A stretch of DNA of 36,481 nt, taken from assembly GCA_003245785.1 (NCBI GenBank), contig QKCE01000279.1, forward strand, positions 1-36,481. The letters run 5' to 3'. The notes below the pieces were generated by a model. That model made no database searches. It saw only the letters and a list, made by a program, of their open reading frames with translations, and was not told the origin of the DNA. A program made the translations under genes and the position numbers. How positions within the stretch are numbered: the first letter of the stretch is position 1; each line of letters begins with the position of its first letter. The DNA is from Spirochaetales bacterium. Lineage in GTDB: Bacteria > Spirochaetota > Spirochaetia > Treponematales > Treponemataceae. Below are positions 23,594-31,800 of this stretch, piece by piece.

Positions 23594-23763
23594 TCGGGAA
23601 AACTGCCGCTTTATCGCGCGGCATTCCTTCCCGAACAGTTTCTATCTTGCGGAGTCGGAAGTTCAACAACTTACATCCTGCCATGTCACGTTCCGACTCT
23701 CAGGGAAAACATTCCCATACATCCCGTAATGCCGTCTTTAATTTCCTTCAAGGAGCACTAAAT
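23594..23763 (+). promoter_or_regulatory. Structured 5' leader of the protease operon
   Basis: Three stem-loops lie in a row in this gene-free stretch. The first pairs TCGGGAA (23594-23600) with TTCCCGA (23628-23634), with an inner TGCCGC/GCGGCA stem. The second pairs GAGTCGGAA (23652-23660) with TTCCGACTC (23691-23699). The third is GGGAA-AACA-TTCCC (23703-23716). The first begins at the predicted transcript start. AAGGAG before the ATG stays unpaired. I do not recognise a known riboswitch. Confidence 0.5.
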
Positions 23764-25494
23764 ATGAAGAACAGAATATTGACGCTGCTGTTGCTTACCG
23801 GAATTTGCGCGTCTTCTTTCGCCCAGATCCGCGACTATATTTACGTCGTGCGGCCCGCGTACGACGCGAAGGTCCTCTCCATCTTCGAGTCGACCGCCGA
23901 CGCCATGGAGAAGAACGGGATCAAGGACGCCGCGGAATACGTGCGTAAGTCCAAGGACGGCGGATTCGGTTCCGGCTTCCTGATTACCGCGTCGAACGGG
24001 CGCAATTACGTGGTCACTAACCGCCACGTGGTGGTCGACGCCTCGGAAGCGACCCTCGAGATCGAAAGCGCCGACGGCGCGACGACCAAGATCAGCGGGG
24101 CCAAGGTCATCGCGGTGGACGACGAGGTGGACCTCGCGCTCATCGAGCTGCCCGAGGGCACCCCGGTCCGCAAGGGGCTTCAGTTCGCCCCGGCCAAGGC
24201 GAAGGACGGCGACGACGTCCTGTCCGCGGGCTATCCCGGGCTCGGAAACAAGCCCTCCTGGCAGCTCGGCAAGGGCTCGATCACCAACGCGTCCGCGCGG
24301 GTGGGCGAGCTCGTCGACACGGAACGCACCACCCTTATCCAGCATTCGGCCCAGGTCGACCCGGGCAACTCGGGCGGCCCGCTTCTCATCCCGAACGCCG
24401 CCGGCCGCGAAGGCTACTACGTGCTCGGCGTGAACACCTGGAAGGCCAGCTCCCGCCAGGCCGCCAACTTCGCGATTCCCGCGGCGGCCGTGCAGGCCTT
24501 CGTGGAGCGCGTCATTTCTTCCCAGGGAGTCGACAAGGCATCCGCCGCCCTCGCCGTCCGGGGCAAGGATTTCTCCGTTACCAGCGCCATAGACAACGAG
24601 GACGACCCGATGGAACGCTCCCGGAGAATCGCCCGGTACGTCTCCCTCGATTACGTTTCCTCCTACGGGACGAAGGCGCTCCTGAACGCGTATTCCTCGG
24701 CGCCCACCGTGGCGATCCGCGAGATCATGGGAACCCTGGTGGACCTTTCCCCCATAGAGGGAATGCGCCTCGCCATCGCCTACGAAATCGACGGGAAGCT
24801 CAGGGACGGCGATACCCTTCTCACCCTCGCCGCGCCTACCGCCCCGACAGTAACCTCCGGCGGGAAGGAAGGGACCATGAGCTTCGGCTCGGACAAGCTC
24901 GGCCCGGTGGAGACGAAGTGGGTAATGGAAGCCGCCAACTGGCGCCTCGACTGGTTCATGAAGCAGTACCAGGCGGAAGAAAAGACCGATTCCAAGGGCA
25001 CCTCGAAAGTGACCCTCGAGCCGCCCTATTACGGGATGCTGTACGCGGCGGTAAACCTGCAGGAAACCCCCGGTACCACCTTTGTCGGCGGAATGGAAGG
25101 GAACGGCCACTACTTCGGCCTCGGCATGGAAGTCGGCGGCGGGCTCATCAATATAGAGGCCGACCCGGCCGATCCCTACTCCGAGGACTCGAGCGCCCTC
25201 CTCGTGAAAATGGCGGGCTTCCTGCGGCTCCAATTCCCCGTCTCCATGGATCCCGTATCCTTCGTCCCCTACGTCGACCTCTCCGGCGGAATGCAGATCA
25301 GCGTCGGCTCGTTCGACGGCTATAACGGGCTCTATTCCAGTTACGGCGCGGGCCTGAACCTCTGCTTCGGCGGGGACCTGGTCACCATAGTCGGCATCGA
25401 GGTTGGCCGCGAAGGTTCCTCCGGGATGTTCGACGCCAGCGGCGCGTACGACGTTACCTACGTGACCCTGAGCGTCGGGTTCGGCGCCAAATAA
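23764..25494 (+). CDS. Secreted trypsin-like serine protease fused to a putative outer-membrane beta-barrel
   Basis: This 576-residue exported protein starts at the ATG after AAGGAGCACTAAAT; the ORF-track start lies in the leader. A signal peptide covers about residues 1-20 (ILTLLLLTGICASSFA). Residues 30-280 are a DegP/trypsin-type protease with the complete triad His88 (VVTNRHVV), Asp123 (DDEVDLALIEL) and Ser203 (VDPGNSGGPLL). No PDZ domain follows. After a mixed region of about 170 residues, residues 430-576 look like amphipathic beta-strands: YYGMLYAAVNLQ, YFGLGMEVGGGLINIEA, KMAGFLRLQFP, FVPYVDLSGGMQISVG, YSSYGAGLNLCFGG, YVTLSVGFGAK. The protease is probably tethered to the outer membrane. 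Two secreted partners follow in the same operon. Confidence 0.82.
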   Translation: MKNRILTLLLLTGICASSFAQIRDYIYVVRPAYDAKVLSIFESTADAMEKNGIKDAAEYVRKSKDGGFGSGFLITASNGRNYVVTNRHVVVDASEATLEIESADGATTKISGAKVIAVDDEVDLALIELPEGTPVRKGLQFAPAKAKDGDDVLSAGYPGLGNKPSWQLGKGSITNASARVGELVDTERTTLIQHSAQVDPGNSGGPLLIPNAAGREGYYVLGVNTWKASSRQAANFAIPAAAVQAFVERVISSQGVDKASAALAVRGKDFSVTSAIDNEDDPMERSRRIARYVSLDYVSSYGTKALLNAYSSAPTVAIREIMGTLVDLSPIEGMRLAIAYEIDGKLRDGDTLLTLAAPTAPTVTSGGKEGTMSFGSDKLGPVETKWVMEAANWRLDWFMKQYQAEEKTDSKGTSKVTLEPPYYGMLYAAVNLQETPGTTFVGGMEGNGHYFGLGMEVGGGLINIEADPADPYSEDSSALLVKMAGFLRLQFPVSMDPVSFVPYVDLSGGMQISVGSFDGYNGLYSSYGAGLNLCFGGDLVTIVGIEVGREGSSGMFDASGAYDVTYVTLSVGFGAK

Positions 25495-25539
25495 CCGATC
25501 ATGAAAGAAAACATACATAAGAGAACAAGGAGGACTATC

Positions 25540-26154
25540 GTGAAGAAATGGAGAGCGGGCGCGGCCTTGACCGCGCTCATCGGCATCGCGGCGATCGGGT
25601 TCGGCTCATGCTCGACCCTTACCGCCGGCACGCCTTCGCTGAACGACAAACTCGTGAAAAAGGCGGACTTCGCCGGGCCTGAGGACAGTACCCTCGTGTA
25701 CGGCTTCGTCGGCATGCCCGGCTTCCTGTCCACCGCGCAAATCCCGACCACCGAATTCGCGCAGATCAATCCCGCCGTCGAGCCTGCGCTGCTGTCCCCG
25801 GGAAAGATGGGAACCTTCTTCTACTTCCAGCCGGTGCCGAAGGGTTCCGAGCTCCACCTGGTATACTATTCGTATACCTCGGGAAGGACCACCTATTATT
25901 CCTACGAGGGAATCCAGAAGGGCCTCGACCTCGACATCCAGACCGAAAAGGCCGGGCTGCATTACGCGGGGAGCTACCTGCTGACTTCGCTGGAGAAGGG
26001 CGGATTCTTCAGCATGCCGAAAGATTACGGCTTCCACCCCACCGGGAAGGAAACCGAGCTTGACGCGCTGAAGAAGCTTCTTTCCAAATTCAAGGGGACC
26101 GCGTGGGAACCCGTGATCCTCGCGCGCATGGAGGAACTCAATGAAACCAAATAA
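25540..26154 (+). CDS. Putative lipoprotein of unknown function
   Basis: This 204-residue protein is not recognised. The GTG at 25540 is chosen because AAGGAGG precedes it by seven bases; the ATG at 25501 lacks such a site. The leader KKWRAGAALTALIGIAAIGFGSC ends in a relaxed lipobox (FGSC), so it should be lipidated. The mature protein contains VYGFVGMPGFLSTAQIPTTEFAQINPAVEPALLSPGKMGTFFYFQPVPKGSELHLVYYSYTSGRTTYY, with beta-rich character, and ends in a helical segment ALKKLLSKFKGTAWEPVILARMEEL. It overlaps the next gene by 14 bases and follows the protease gene by 45. It may be a partner or substrate of that protease. Confidence 0.8.
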   Translation: MKKWRAGAALTALIGIAAIGFGSCSTLTAGTPSLNDKLVKKADFAGPEDSTLVYGFVGMPGFLSTAQIPTTEFAQINPAVEPALLSPGKMGTFFYFQPVPKGSELHLVYYSYTSGRTTYYSYEGIQKGLDLDIQTEKAGLHYAGSYLLTSLEKGGFFSMPKDYGFHPTGKETELDALKKLLSKFKGTAWEPVILARMEELNETK

Positions 26155-26752
26155 GGCATTCCTCGCGGGCCTCCTGGCCCTCTCCTGCCTCGTCGCGGCT
26201 TTCGGCGCGGACAAGTACGACAAGCCCCGCGAAAAGGAAGTCGTCGTCGTGGGCAGGGTCATCCTCGATCCCCCGGTGGACGAGCGATTCTTTTCCAAGT
26301 TCTGGTTCCTGGATTCCCGTTACCTGACGATCAAGCCGGACAAGGGAGTCAAGGAGGGCGACGTGGTCCCCTCCGCGGCGAACATGATCTTCGCCTCTTC
26401 CGGTTTCTCCAACAACCAGATAGGGACGACGAACGCGAACGACGTCATCAGCGGCAAGATCAATATCCCCAAGGACCGGGTCGTCACGCTCCTGAACTTC
26501 GAATACCTTCCCGCGGGCTTCTACCTTTTCAGGATTTACCTCCCGGTTTTCGTGGAGTTCACCGTGCCTGACAATACCAACTACGTGTACGTGGGTACCC
26601 TCAAGTACGTCCGGAAGGGGAACCAGTACGAGCTGGTAAGCGCCACCCGGGTCGACGAGTTCGACGCCGCCCAGGCAGCGGTCAAGGAACGCTACGGGGC
26701 CGACGCCAAGCTCGTCCGCGTGCCCCTGCGGGACATGGAAGAAAAGAAATAA
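26141..26752 (+). CDS. Exported protein of unknown function, last gene of the protease operon
   Basis: This 203-residue protein is not recognised. It begins inside the end of the preceding gene (14-base overlap), at an ATG after a GGAGG placed just upstream. The signal peptide is MKPNKAFLAGLLALSCLVAAFGA, with either a signal peptidase I site after FGA or a lipobox-like ALSC. The mature part is beta-rich: REKEVVVVGRVILDPPVDERFF, PAGFYLFRIYLPVFVEFTVPDNTNYVYVGTLKYVRKGNQYELVSATRVDEFDAAQAAVKERYG. A strand pattern similar to that of the preceding lipoprotein (VYGFVGMP / VVVVGRVIL) hints that the two may be distant paralogues. A strong terminator follows. Confidence 0.8.
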   Translation: MKPNKAFLAGLLALSCLVAAFGADKYDKPREKEVVVVGRVILDPPVDERFFSKFWFLDSRYLTIKPDKGVKEGDVVPSAANMIFASSGFSNNQIGTTNANDVISGKINIPKDRVVTLLNFEYLPAGFYLFRIYLPVFVEFTVPDNTNYVYVGTLKYVRKGNQYELVSATRVDEFDAAQAAVKERYGADAKLVRVPLRDMEEKK

Positions 26753-26791
26753 CCCGCGTCGCGCGGAATCGCGCCCGAGGGCGCTGACCTG

Positions 26792-26840
26792 ACCCGCCGG
26801 CGGTTCTCCCCAGGGGATCCGCCGGCGGGTTTTCCTTTTT
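26792..26840 (+). terminator. Rho-independent terminator of the protease operon
   Basis: ACCCGCCGGCGG and CCGCCGGCGGGT form a perfect 12-bp stem with a 15-base loop, followed by TTTCCTTTTT. It separates the protease operon from the secretion operon. Confidence 0.85.
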
Positions 26841-26974
26841 AAAAACCTCCTGCAAGAAATTTCGCCGTTATTTCCGGCCATATCCCGTTCGTTCGCGCGA
26901 CAAGCAACGCGAACCCCGACGCGCGAAACCCGCGTCCCGGTTACGACTGACGGCACGTCGAATCGGCGGGATGG

Positions 26975-29029
26975 ATGGCGCGACGAAAACGAATACCGAA
27001 AAATATACTTCTCCTGTTGTGCGCCCTCCTCGCGGCGCGCTCGCCTTCGCCGGTCGGCGCGCTGCCATCGGACGGAACCGCCGGCACTTCCGCCTTTGAA
27101 TTCGTCGACCAGGATATCGGCGAGATTCTTTACGCGATCTCGCTCAACAGAAAGGTCCCGATCGTCCCGGACTCGACGGTAACCGGCCGCGCGAGTTTCC
27201 GGTTCGCGGGCGGCGATTTCGAGTCCGCGTTCGGCGCCTTCCTGGGCATAAACGGGCTGTACGCCGACCGGGCCGAGGCGGTTTGGACGGTCTCGAGAAT
27301 TCGGTTAGTCCGGAACGGCGACGGTGCCTTGGAGCTTGACGCCAACGACGTATACCTCGCTCAAATTCTCGATCGTCTCTCGGCCTTCACGGGCCGCGCG
27401 ATCGTCCGGGATCTCCTGCCCTCCGGACGGGTGTCGATTCATTTGTCCGGGGCCGGCCTCGCGGAAACCCTCTCGATCCTGATGCGGCCCTACGCGGAAT
27501 ACGCCGTGGCGGACTCGGGCAACTTTTTCGAGATCCGTAGAAATTCCGCGCGGGATTCAACCCCCGCGCCTTCCCCGACGAACGCGCCCGCGGCGCCGTC
27601 CGTGCGGGCATCAGGCGGGCTTTATTCCTTCAGCGGCGAGCGATTCAGGATCGGCGACGCCCTCGACGCGCTCTTCGGCGCCGCGGGCATCGAGTATTCC
27701 TCCTTCGTGCGGGGCGACGGAATCGTCGAACGGCTTTCCTTCAGTGACAAGTCCTTCGACGAGGCCCTCGGTTTGCTGCTCGATCAGGCCAACGCGGAAG
27801 CCGTGAGGTCCGCGAATATATGGTGCATCCTTCCGGGGCAACAATCGGAAATCGCCAAAAGGCTTCGGAACGGCGACAGGGACTGGGTGAGATTCCCCCT
27901 CAAATTCGCCAACTATGCCCAGGTGCAGCCCGTCCTTCTCGCGCGGTATCCCGCCCTCGCGGCGGTACCGCTCCCGGGGGGAGACGGCTTTTTCGCGAGG
28001 GTGACCGAGGCGGAGCGCGCCGATCTCGTTCGCTGCCTCGACGCCGTCGACGCCAAGGGCTTTCGCGGCGAGGTGCGTCTCAAGTACATCAAGAGCGAGG
28101 AGCTCCTGAAAAACCCGCCGCCCTCGGTAACGCGGGAAAACCTCGTGGACGCGGGGGACGGAAACGCCCTCTTTTTCGTCGGGAGCCGCGAGCGGTACGC
28201 GGAATTCGCGAAAGACCTGGAAACCCTCGACCGGCCCAGGGCCCGCATCAGGTACGACCTTCTCATCATGCAGTATCAGGATTCCTCTGACCTCAAGTGG
28301 GGCTTCGCCGCCTCCGCCCGCCGTCTCGCGCCCGGGGACCAAACCATGGTCACCGGGAGTTTCGGCAATATCCTCAAGCTGAACTTCGACGTGATCACGG
28401 TGCTCGGGTATCAGTTCGCGGCGCAGCTCGACACGGCGATCGCCGAAAACCGGGCGAGCGTGTTCGCCGACACCACGCTCTACGGCCTCTCGGGCCAGGA
28501 CATAAAATTCCAGAACACGAACACCTATCGATACCGCGACTACTACATCGATTCGCAGACCAAGGAGACCGTCTACACCGGCGTGACCAGGGAAATCACC
28601 TCCGGTTTGGTCCTAGACGTGAACGGCTGGGTATCGGGAGACGGGATGATTACGACCGCGGTGAACGCCTCGGTGTCTAAGCGCGGCGTCGACGTGTCGA
28701 GCGGGGTGGGCAATCCGCCGCCGACCTCGGAGAAGACGATCTCGACCCAGGTCCGCTCGCGCTCCGGCGAGACGGTCGTGCTCAGCGGCTTGAGGCAGGA
28801 CGACTCTACCCTCGTCGAGGAGCGCGTGCCGTTCATTTCGCGGATTCCCCTCATCGGCTGGCTTTTCAGGAACCGCGACGAGTCCAGGGAAAAGTCCCAG
28901 ACGGTAATCTACCTGATTCCCCGCGTGGACCTCGGATCCGACGAGTACGGCCAGGAAGGGCGCAGGACCGAATCGGCCTACGAGCGGCTGGTCCGTCCGT
29001 ACCTGGGAGGCCAAGATGACCGGCCTTGA
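26975..29029 (+). CDS. gspD: Type II secretion secretin (GspD-like)
   Basis: This 684-residue protein should form the outer-membrane channel. The ATG at 26975 opens a signal peptide (NILLLLCALLAARSPSPVGA). The N0-like domain reads AFEFVDQDIGEILYAISLNRKVPIVPDSTVTG; N1-type modules follow, including DVYLAQILDRLSAFTGRAIVRDLLPSGRVS and FRIGDALDALFGAAGI. The secretin core begins near residue 490 (ENRASVFADTTLYGLSGQDIKFQNTNTYRYRD). It ends with TQVRSRSGETVVLSGLRQDDSTLVEERVPFISRIPLIGWLFRNRDESREKSQTVIYLIPRV, the family signature. No long pilotin-binding tail is present. Length is normal for GspD. It heads an uninterrupted operon; its end overlaps the ATPase start by 14 bases. Confidence 0.93.
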   Translation: MARRKRIPKNILLLLCALLAARSPSPVGALPSDGTAGTSAFEFVDQDIGEILYAISLNRKVPIVPDSTVTGRASFRFAGGDFESAFGAFLGINGLYADRAEAVWTVSRIRLVRNGDGALELDANDVYLAQILDRLSAFTGRAIVRDLLPSGRVSIHLSGAGLAETLSILMRPYAEYAVADSGNFFEIRRNSARDSTPAPSPTNAPAAPSVRASGGLYSFSGERFRIGDALDALFGAAGIEYSSFVRGDGIVERLSFSDKSFDEALGLLLDQANAEAVRSANIWCILPGQQSEIAKRLRNGDRDWVRFPLKFANYAQVQPVLLARYPALAAVPLPGGDGFFARVTEAERADLVRCLDAVDAKGFRGEVRLKYIKSEELLKNPPPSVTRENLVDAGDGNALFFVGSRERYAEFAKDLETLDRPRARIRYDLLIMQYQDSSDLKWGFAASARRLAPGDQTMVTGSFGNILKLNFDVITVLGYQFAAQLDTAIAENRASVFADTTLYGLSGQDIKFQNTNTYRYRDYYIDSQTKETVYTGVTREITSGLVLDVNGWVSGDGMITTAVNASVSKRGVDVSSGVGNPPPTSEKTISTQVRSRSGETVVLSGLRQDDSTLVEERVPFISRIPLIGWLFRNRDESREKSQTVIYLIPRVDLGSDEYGQEGRRTESAYERLVRPYLGGQDDRP

Positions 29030-30410
29030 GCGCTCCGCCGTTTCGCTGAGTCCCGCGTTCTGCGCCCACAACGGCGTACTCCTCCTTCCCTCGAGCGATG
29101 GCGAAGTGTGCCTCGGCATGCTGGATATCGACGACCTGCCCTTGCGGGGGCGAATCGAGCGGGAATGGCCCGGCTCGCGGTTCAGTTACTCGCCCCTTGG
29201 CAGGGACGAGTTCGCCCTCGCCCTGAGCCGACTCTTCGCGGAGGATCGCGCGGAAGGCGGGGACGACGGCAGCGGGATGACGGCCTGCGACCGGCGCGAC
29301 GGCGGCTCGGCGATCGACCGCGTCGAACGGGACGCGCCAATCGTGAATCTCCTCAATTCGATATTCCTGGAAGCCTCTTCCCTCGGCGCGTCGGACATTC
29401 ACCTCGAGTCCGAGGCAAGCCACGTCGCCGTGCGGTACCGGGTGGACGGTCGGCTCAGGACGATGGCGAGGCTTTCGCCGGACCGGGGCGATGCCCTTTC
29501 GACCCGGCTCAAGCACCTCGCGAACCTCAATATCGTCGAGCGCCGACGGCCCCAGGACGGGAGGCTGAACGTCGCGGGGGCCGGCCGCGCGCTGGACGTG
29601 CGGGTTTCCTTCGCGCCGACGGTCCGGGGCGAGTCCGTCGTGCTGCGCCTCCTCGATTCGGGGAACGCGGCGCTCGACCTCGATTCCCTCGGCTATTCCA
29701 CCCGGGAGCTCGCGCGCCTCCGCGGCGCCGTCGCTTCCGGTTCGGGACTCGTCCTGGTCTCCGGCCCCACCGGTTCGGGGAAGACCACGACCCTATCGGC
29801 GATTCTCCGGGAGCTGGCGAGCGACGAGCTCAAAATCGTCTCGATCGAGGATCCCGTCGAGTACCGGCTCGCGGGGGTTACGCAGATCCAGACCGACGAA
29901 GGACTCGCGCTCACCTTTGAATCGCTCCTTCGCCGGGTGTTCCGGCAGGACCCCGACGTCGTGATGATCGGCGAGATCCGCGACGGCCAGACCGCCCGGC
30001 TCGCCGCGAGGGCAGCGCTCACGGGGCATCTCGTGTTCGCCACCGTCCACGCGACCGGCGCGCTGGAGGCGATTCCCCGGTTAATGGACCTCGGCGTCGA
30101 ACCCTATCTCGTCGCGGCCACCCTCAGGCTGTCGGTCGCCCAGAGGCTCCTGCGGAGGCGCTGCGCCCCCTGCGGCGGGACGGGTTGCCCGGCTTGCGGG
30201 GGAACCGGCTACGCCGGACGCGTCGCGGTATCGGAATCCTTCGGGATCGATCGGGACGCGAGGGGGGCTATCGAGTCCGCCCGGCCCGCTGAGCGTTTGG
30301 AAGCCCTGGCGCGCAGGGGCGGGTTCAGGACGATGAGGGAAGACGCGGCGGAAAAGATTCGAGCCGGGATCACGGACGAGGGCGAGGCCCGGCGGGAGAT
30401 AGGCCCGTGA
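29016..30410 (+). CDS. gspE: Type II secretion ATPase (GspE-like)
   Basis: This 464-residue cytoplasmic ATPase drives pseudopilus growth. The start ATG follows GGGAGGCCAAG. A short N-terminal domain precedes the two-lobed core: ASDIHLESEASHVAVRYRVDGRLRTM and KHLANLNIVERRRPQDGRL. Then come Walker A GPTGSGKTTT (from residue 250), the Asp box (KIVSIEDPVEYRLAGVTQIQ), Walker B DVVMIGEIRDGQTA and the His box (TGHLVFATVHATGA). The zinc motif is compact: CAPCGGTGCPACGGTGYAGR has two CxxC pairs with only five residues between them, shorter than in classical GspE. Its TGA overlaps the next GTG. The long N-terminal GspL-binding domain of Vibrio-type GspE is reduced, matching the lack of a classical GspL here. 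Confidence 0.95.
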   Translation: MTGLERSAVSLSPAFCAHNGVLLLPSSDGEVCLGMLDIDDLPLRGRIEREWPGSRFSYSPLGRDEFALALSRLFAEDRAEGGDDGSGMTACDRRDGGSAIDRVERDAPIVNLLNSIFLEASSLGASDIHLESEASHVAVRYRVDGRLRTMARLSPDRGDALSTRLKHLANLNIVERRRPQDGRLNVAGAGRALDVRVSFAPTVRGESVVLRLLDSGNAALDLDSLGYSTRELARLRGAVASGSGLVLVSGPTGSGKTTTLSAILRELASDELKIVSIEDPVEYRLAGVTQIQTDEGLALTFESLLRRVFRQDPDVVMIGEIRDGQTARLAARAALTGHLVFATVHATGALEAIPRLMDLGVEPYLVAATLRLSVAQRLLRRRCAPCGGTGCPACGGTGYAGRVAVSESFGIDRDARGAIESARPAERLEALARRGGFRTMREDAAEKIRAGITDEGEARREIGP

Positions 30411-31375
30411 GCGGCGCGGTGCGAGGGAACGTGGGGCGGTTCACCTCGATGGCCCGGTCTCTTCTCGATTCGGGATACGGCCTGAACGACGCCCTGAGGC
30501 TGCTCTCCCGTGGCGACGTGTCTCCCGGCGCGCGGGATATCGCCGCGGCCCTCGCCGCCGAGATACGCCGGGGCAGGGGCTTTTCGCAAGCCCTCGCCGC
30601 CTTGCGTACCCCGGGGGGCGGAAGGGTCTTTCCGGAGGAATACGCGCTCCGCGTGGCGGGAGGCGAAAGGTCCGGCGATCTCGCGGGGGCGTTCGCCCGG
30701 CTGGACGACGGTTACTCGGAGCGGAAGAAGGCGAGGGAGAGACTCGTCTCGGCGCTCGTCTATCCCGCCTTCATCGTGGCGGTCTCGGGGGCGGGAACCG
30801 TCGCTGTCCTCGCGAGGGCCGTCCCGTACCTTCTCGCCATGGGATACCTCGACGCGGCGTCCCGCTCGGGAATCGTCTCGGGGCTCGTCGCGGCCTGGGC
30901 CGCGCTTCTCGTCCTTTCCGCTGCTTTTTCGGTCGCCGCCTGGCGGCTCGTCGGGAGGGCGTCGGGCGAATCCCTCGCTTTCGCCGTGCTGGAGGATTAC
31001 GCCGCGGCGGGATTGCCCCTCGGGGACGCGCTCCTCCTTTGCGTCCGGGAACTTGGCCCGACGCCGCTCGCCGCGGCACTCGCCGGTATACGAAGGGCCG
31101 TCGCGTCGGGGCGTCCCCTGGCCCTCGCCTTTCGAGACGCGGGCCGGTTTCCCGCCTCGGTGACCGACCTCCTCCTCATGGGCGGCGAGTCGGGCGACGC
31201 GGGGAAGATGTTCGCGGGGGCGGCCCGCCACTACGCGGAGCGGGACAGGCGAAGGCGCGAGTACGCGCTTCGGGCGAGCGAACCGGCGGCGATCGCGATC
31301 GTCGGCGTCTACCTCGCCATCGCGCTCGAATCGGTCGTAATCCCGCTGTTGACGGGTATAGGGGGAATTCCATGA
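30407..31375 (+). CDS. gspF: Type II secretion inner-membrane platform protein (GspF-like)
   Basis: This 322-residue protein is the polytopic platform component contacting the ATPase. It starts at GTG 30407, overlapping the gspE stop. Two homologous cytoplasmic T2SSF domains are visible. The first spans about 8-118 (ARSLLDSGYGLNDALRLLS, RVAGGERSGDLAGAFARLDDGY); the second spans about 190-290 (LEDYAAAGLPLGDALLLCV, LLMGGESGDAGKMFAGAARHY). The G-E-x-SG motif occurs in both. Membrane helices lie near 119-142, 158-180 and 293-316. Length is below the usual 400, mainly from a missing N-terminal region. Its stop overlaps the pseudopilin start (ATGA). Confidence 0.93.
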   Translation: MSGAVRGNVGRFTSMARSLLDSGYGLNDALRLLSRGDVSPGARDIAAALAAEIRRGRGFSQALAALRTPGGGRVFPEEYALRVAGGERSGDLAGAFARLDDGYSERKKARERLVSALVYPAFIVAVSGAGTVAVLARAVPYLLAMGYLDAASRSGIVSGLVAAWAALLVLSAAFSVAAWRLVGRASGESLAFAVLEDYAAAGLPLGDALLLCVRELGPTPLAAALAGIRRAVASGRPLALAFRDAGRFPASVTDLLLMGGESGDAGKMFAGAARHYAERDRRRREYALRASEPAAIAIVGVYLAIALESVVIPLLTGIGGIP

Positions 31376-31800
31376 AGGGAAGAAACGAAGAGGGTTTCAC
31401 GTTCATCGAGACGGTAATCGTCATCGCGATCATCCTCATCCTTTCCGCGGGAGTCGGGTTTTCGGCGATGAAGTACGTCGACAGGGCGCGGGTCGCCTCG
31501 GCGCGCAACCAGATATCGGCCTACAAGCTCGCGCTCGAGTCGTACTACCTCGACTGCGGCCGTTACCCTTCCGCCGGGCAGGGGCTCGTCGCGCTGTGGG
31601 AAAAGCCCGCCTTGAGCCCGGTGCCAGAGTCCTGGGCCGGTCCGTACGTGGACCGGGAAGTCGCCGGGGACCCTTGGGGCCGTCCTTTCGAGTATTCGGC
31701 GCCGGGAGAAAACGGGCTTCCTTTCGGGATCCTTTCGCTCGGGGCGGACGGTCTTCGGGGCGGGGAGGGAAATGATGCGGACGTCGCTTCGTGGAAATAG
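31372..31800 (+). CDS. gspG: Major pseudopilin (GspG-like)
   Basis: This 142-residue prepilin has a short leader MKGRNEEG cut before FTFIETVIVIAIILILSAGVGFSAM; Glu at mature position 5 is present. The start is the ATG overlapping the gspF stop. The helical stem is followed by the GspG hallmark region: RNQISAYKLALESYYLDCGRYPSAGQGLVALWEKP, DPWGRPFEYSAPGENGLPFGILSLGADGLRGGEGNDADVASW. The final loop (LGADG..GGEG.DADV) is the calcium-binding site of GspG. This protein forms the pseudopilus shaft. It needs a prepilin peptidase (GspO/PilD), which is not encoded in the window. The next gene begins inside its 3' end. Confidence 0.95.
   Translation: MKGRNEEGFTFIETVIVIAIILILSAGVGFSAMKYVDRARVASARNQISAYKLALESYYLDCGRYPSAGQGLVALWEKPALSPVPESWAGPYVDREVAGDPWGRPFEYSAPGENGLPFGILSLGADGLRGGEGNDADVASWK

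Noticed and set aside
24513-25494. PDZ domains in the protease C-terminal half
   Set aside because: No carboxylate-binding GLGF-type loop is visible; the strand pattern fits a barrel better.
23758-25518. 586-aa minus-strand ORF opposite the protease gene
   Set aside because: Composition is Gly/Val/Glu/His-rich without domains; it mirrors the third-position GC bias of the real plus-strand gene.
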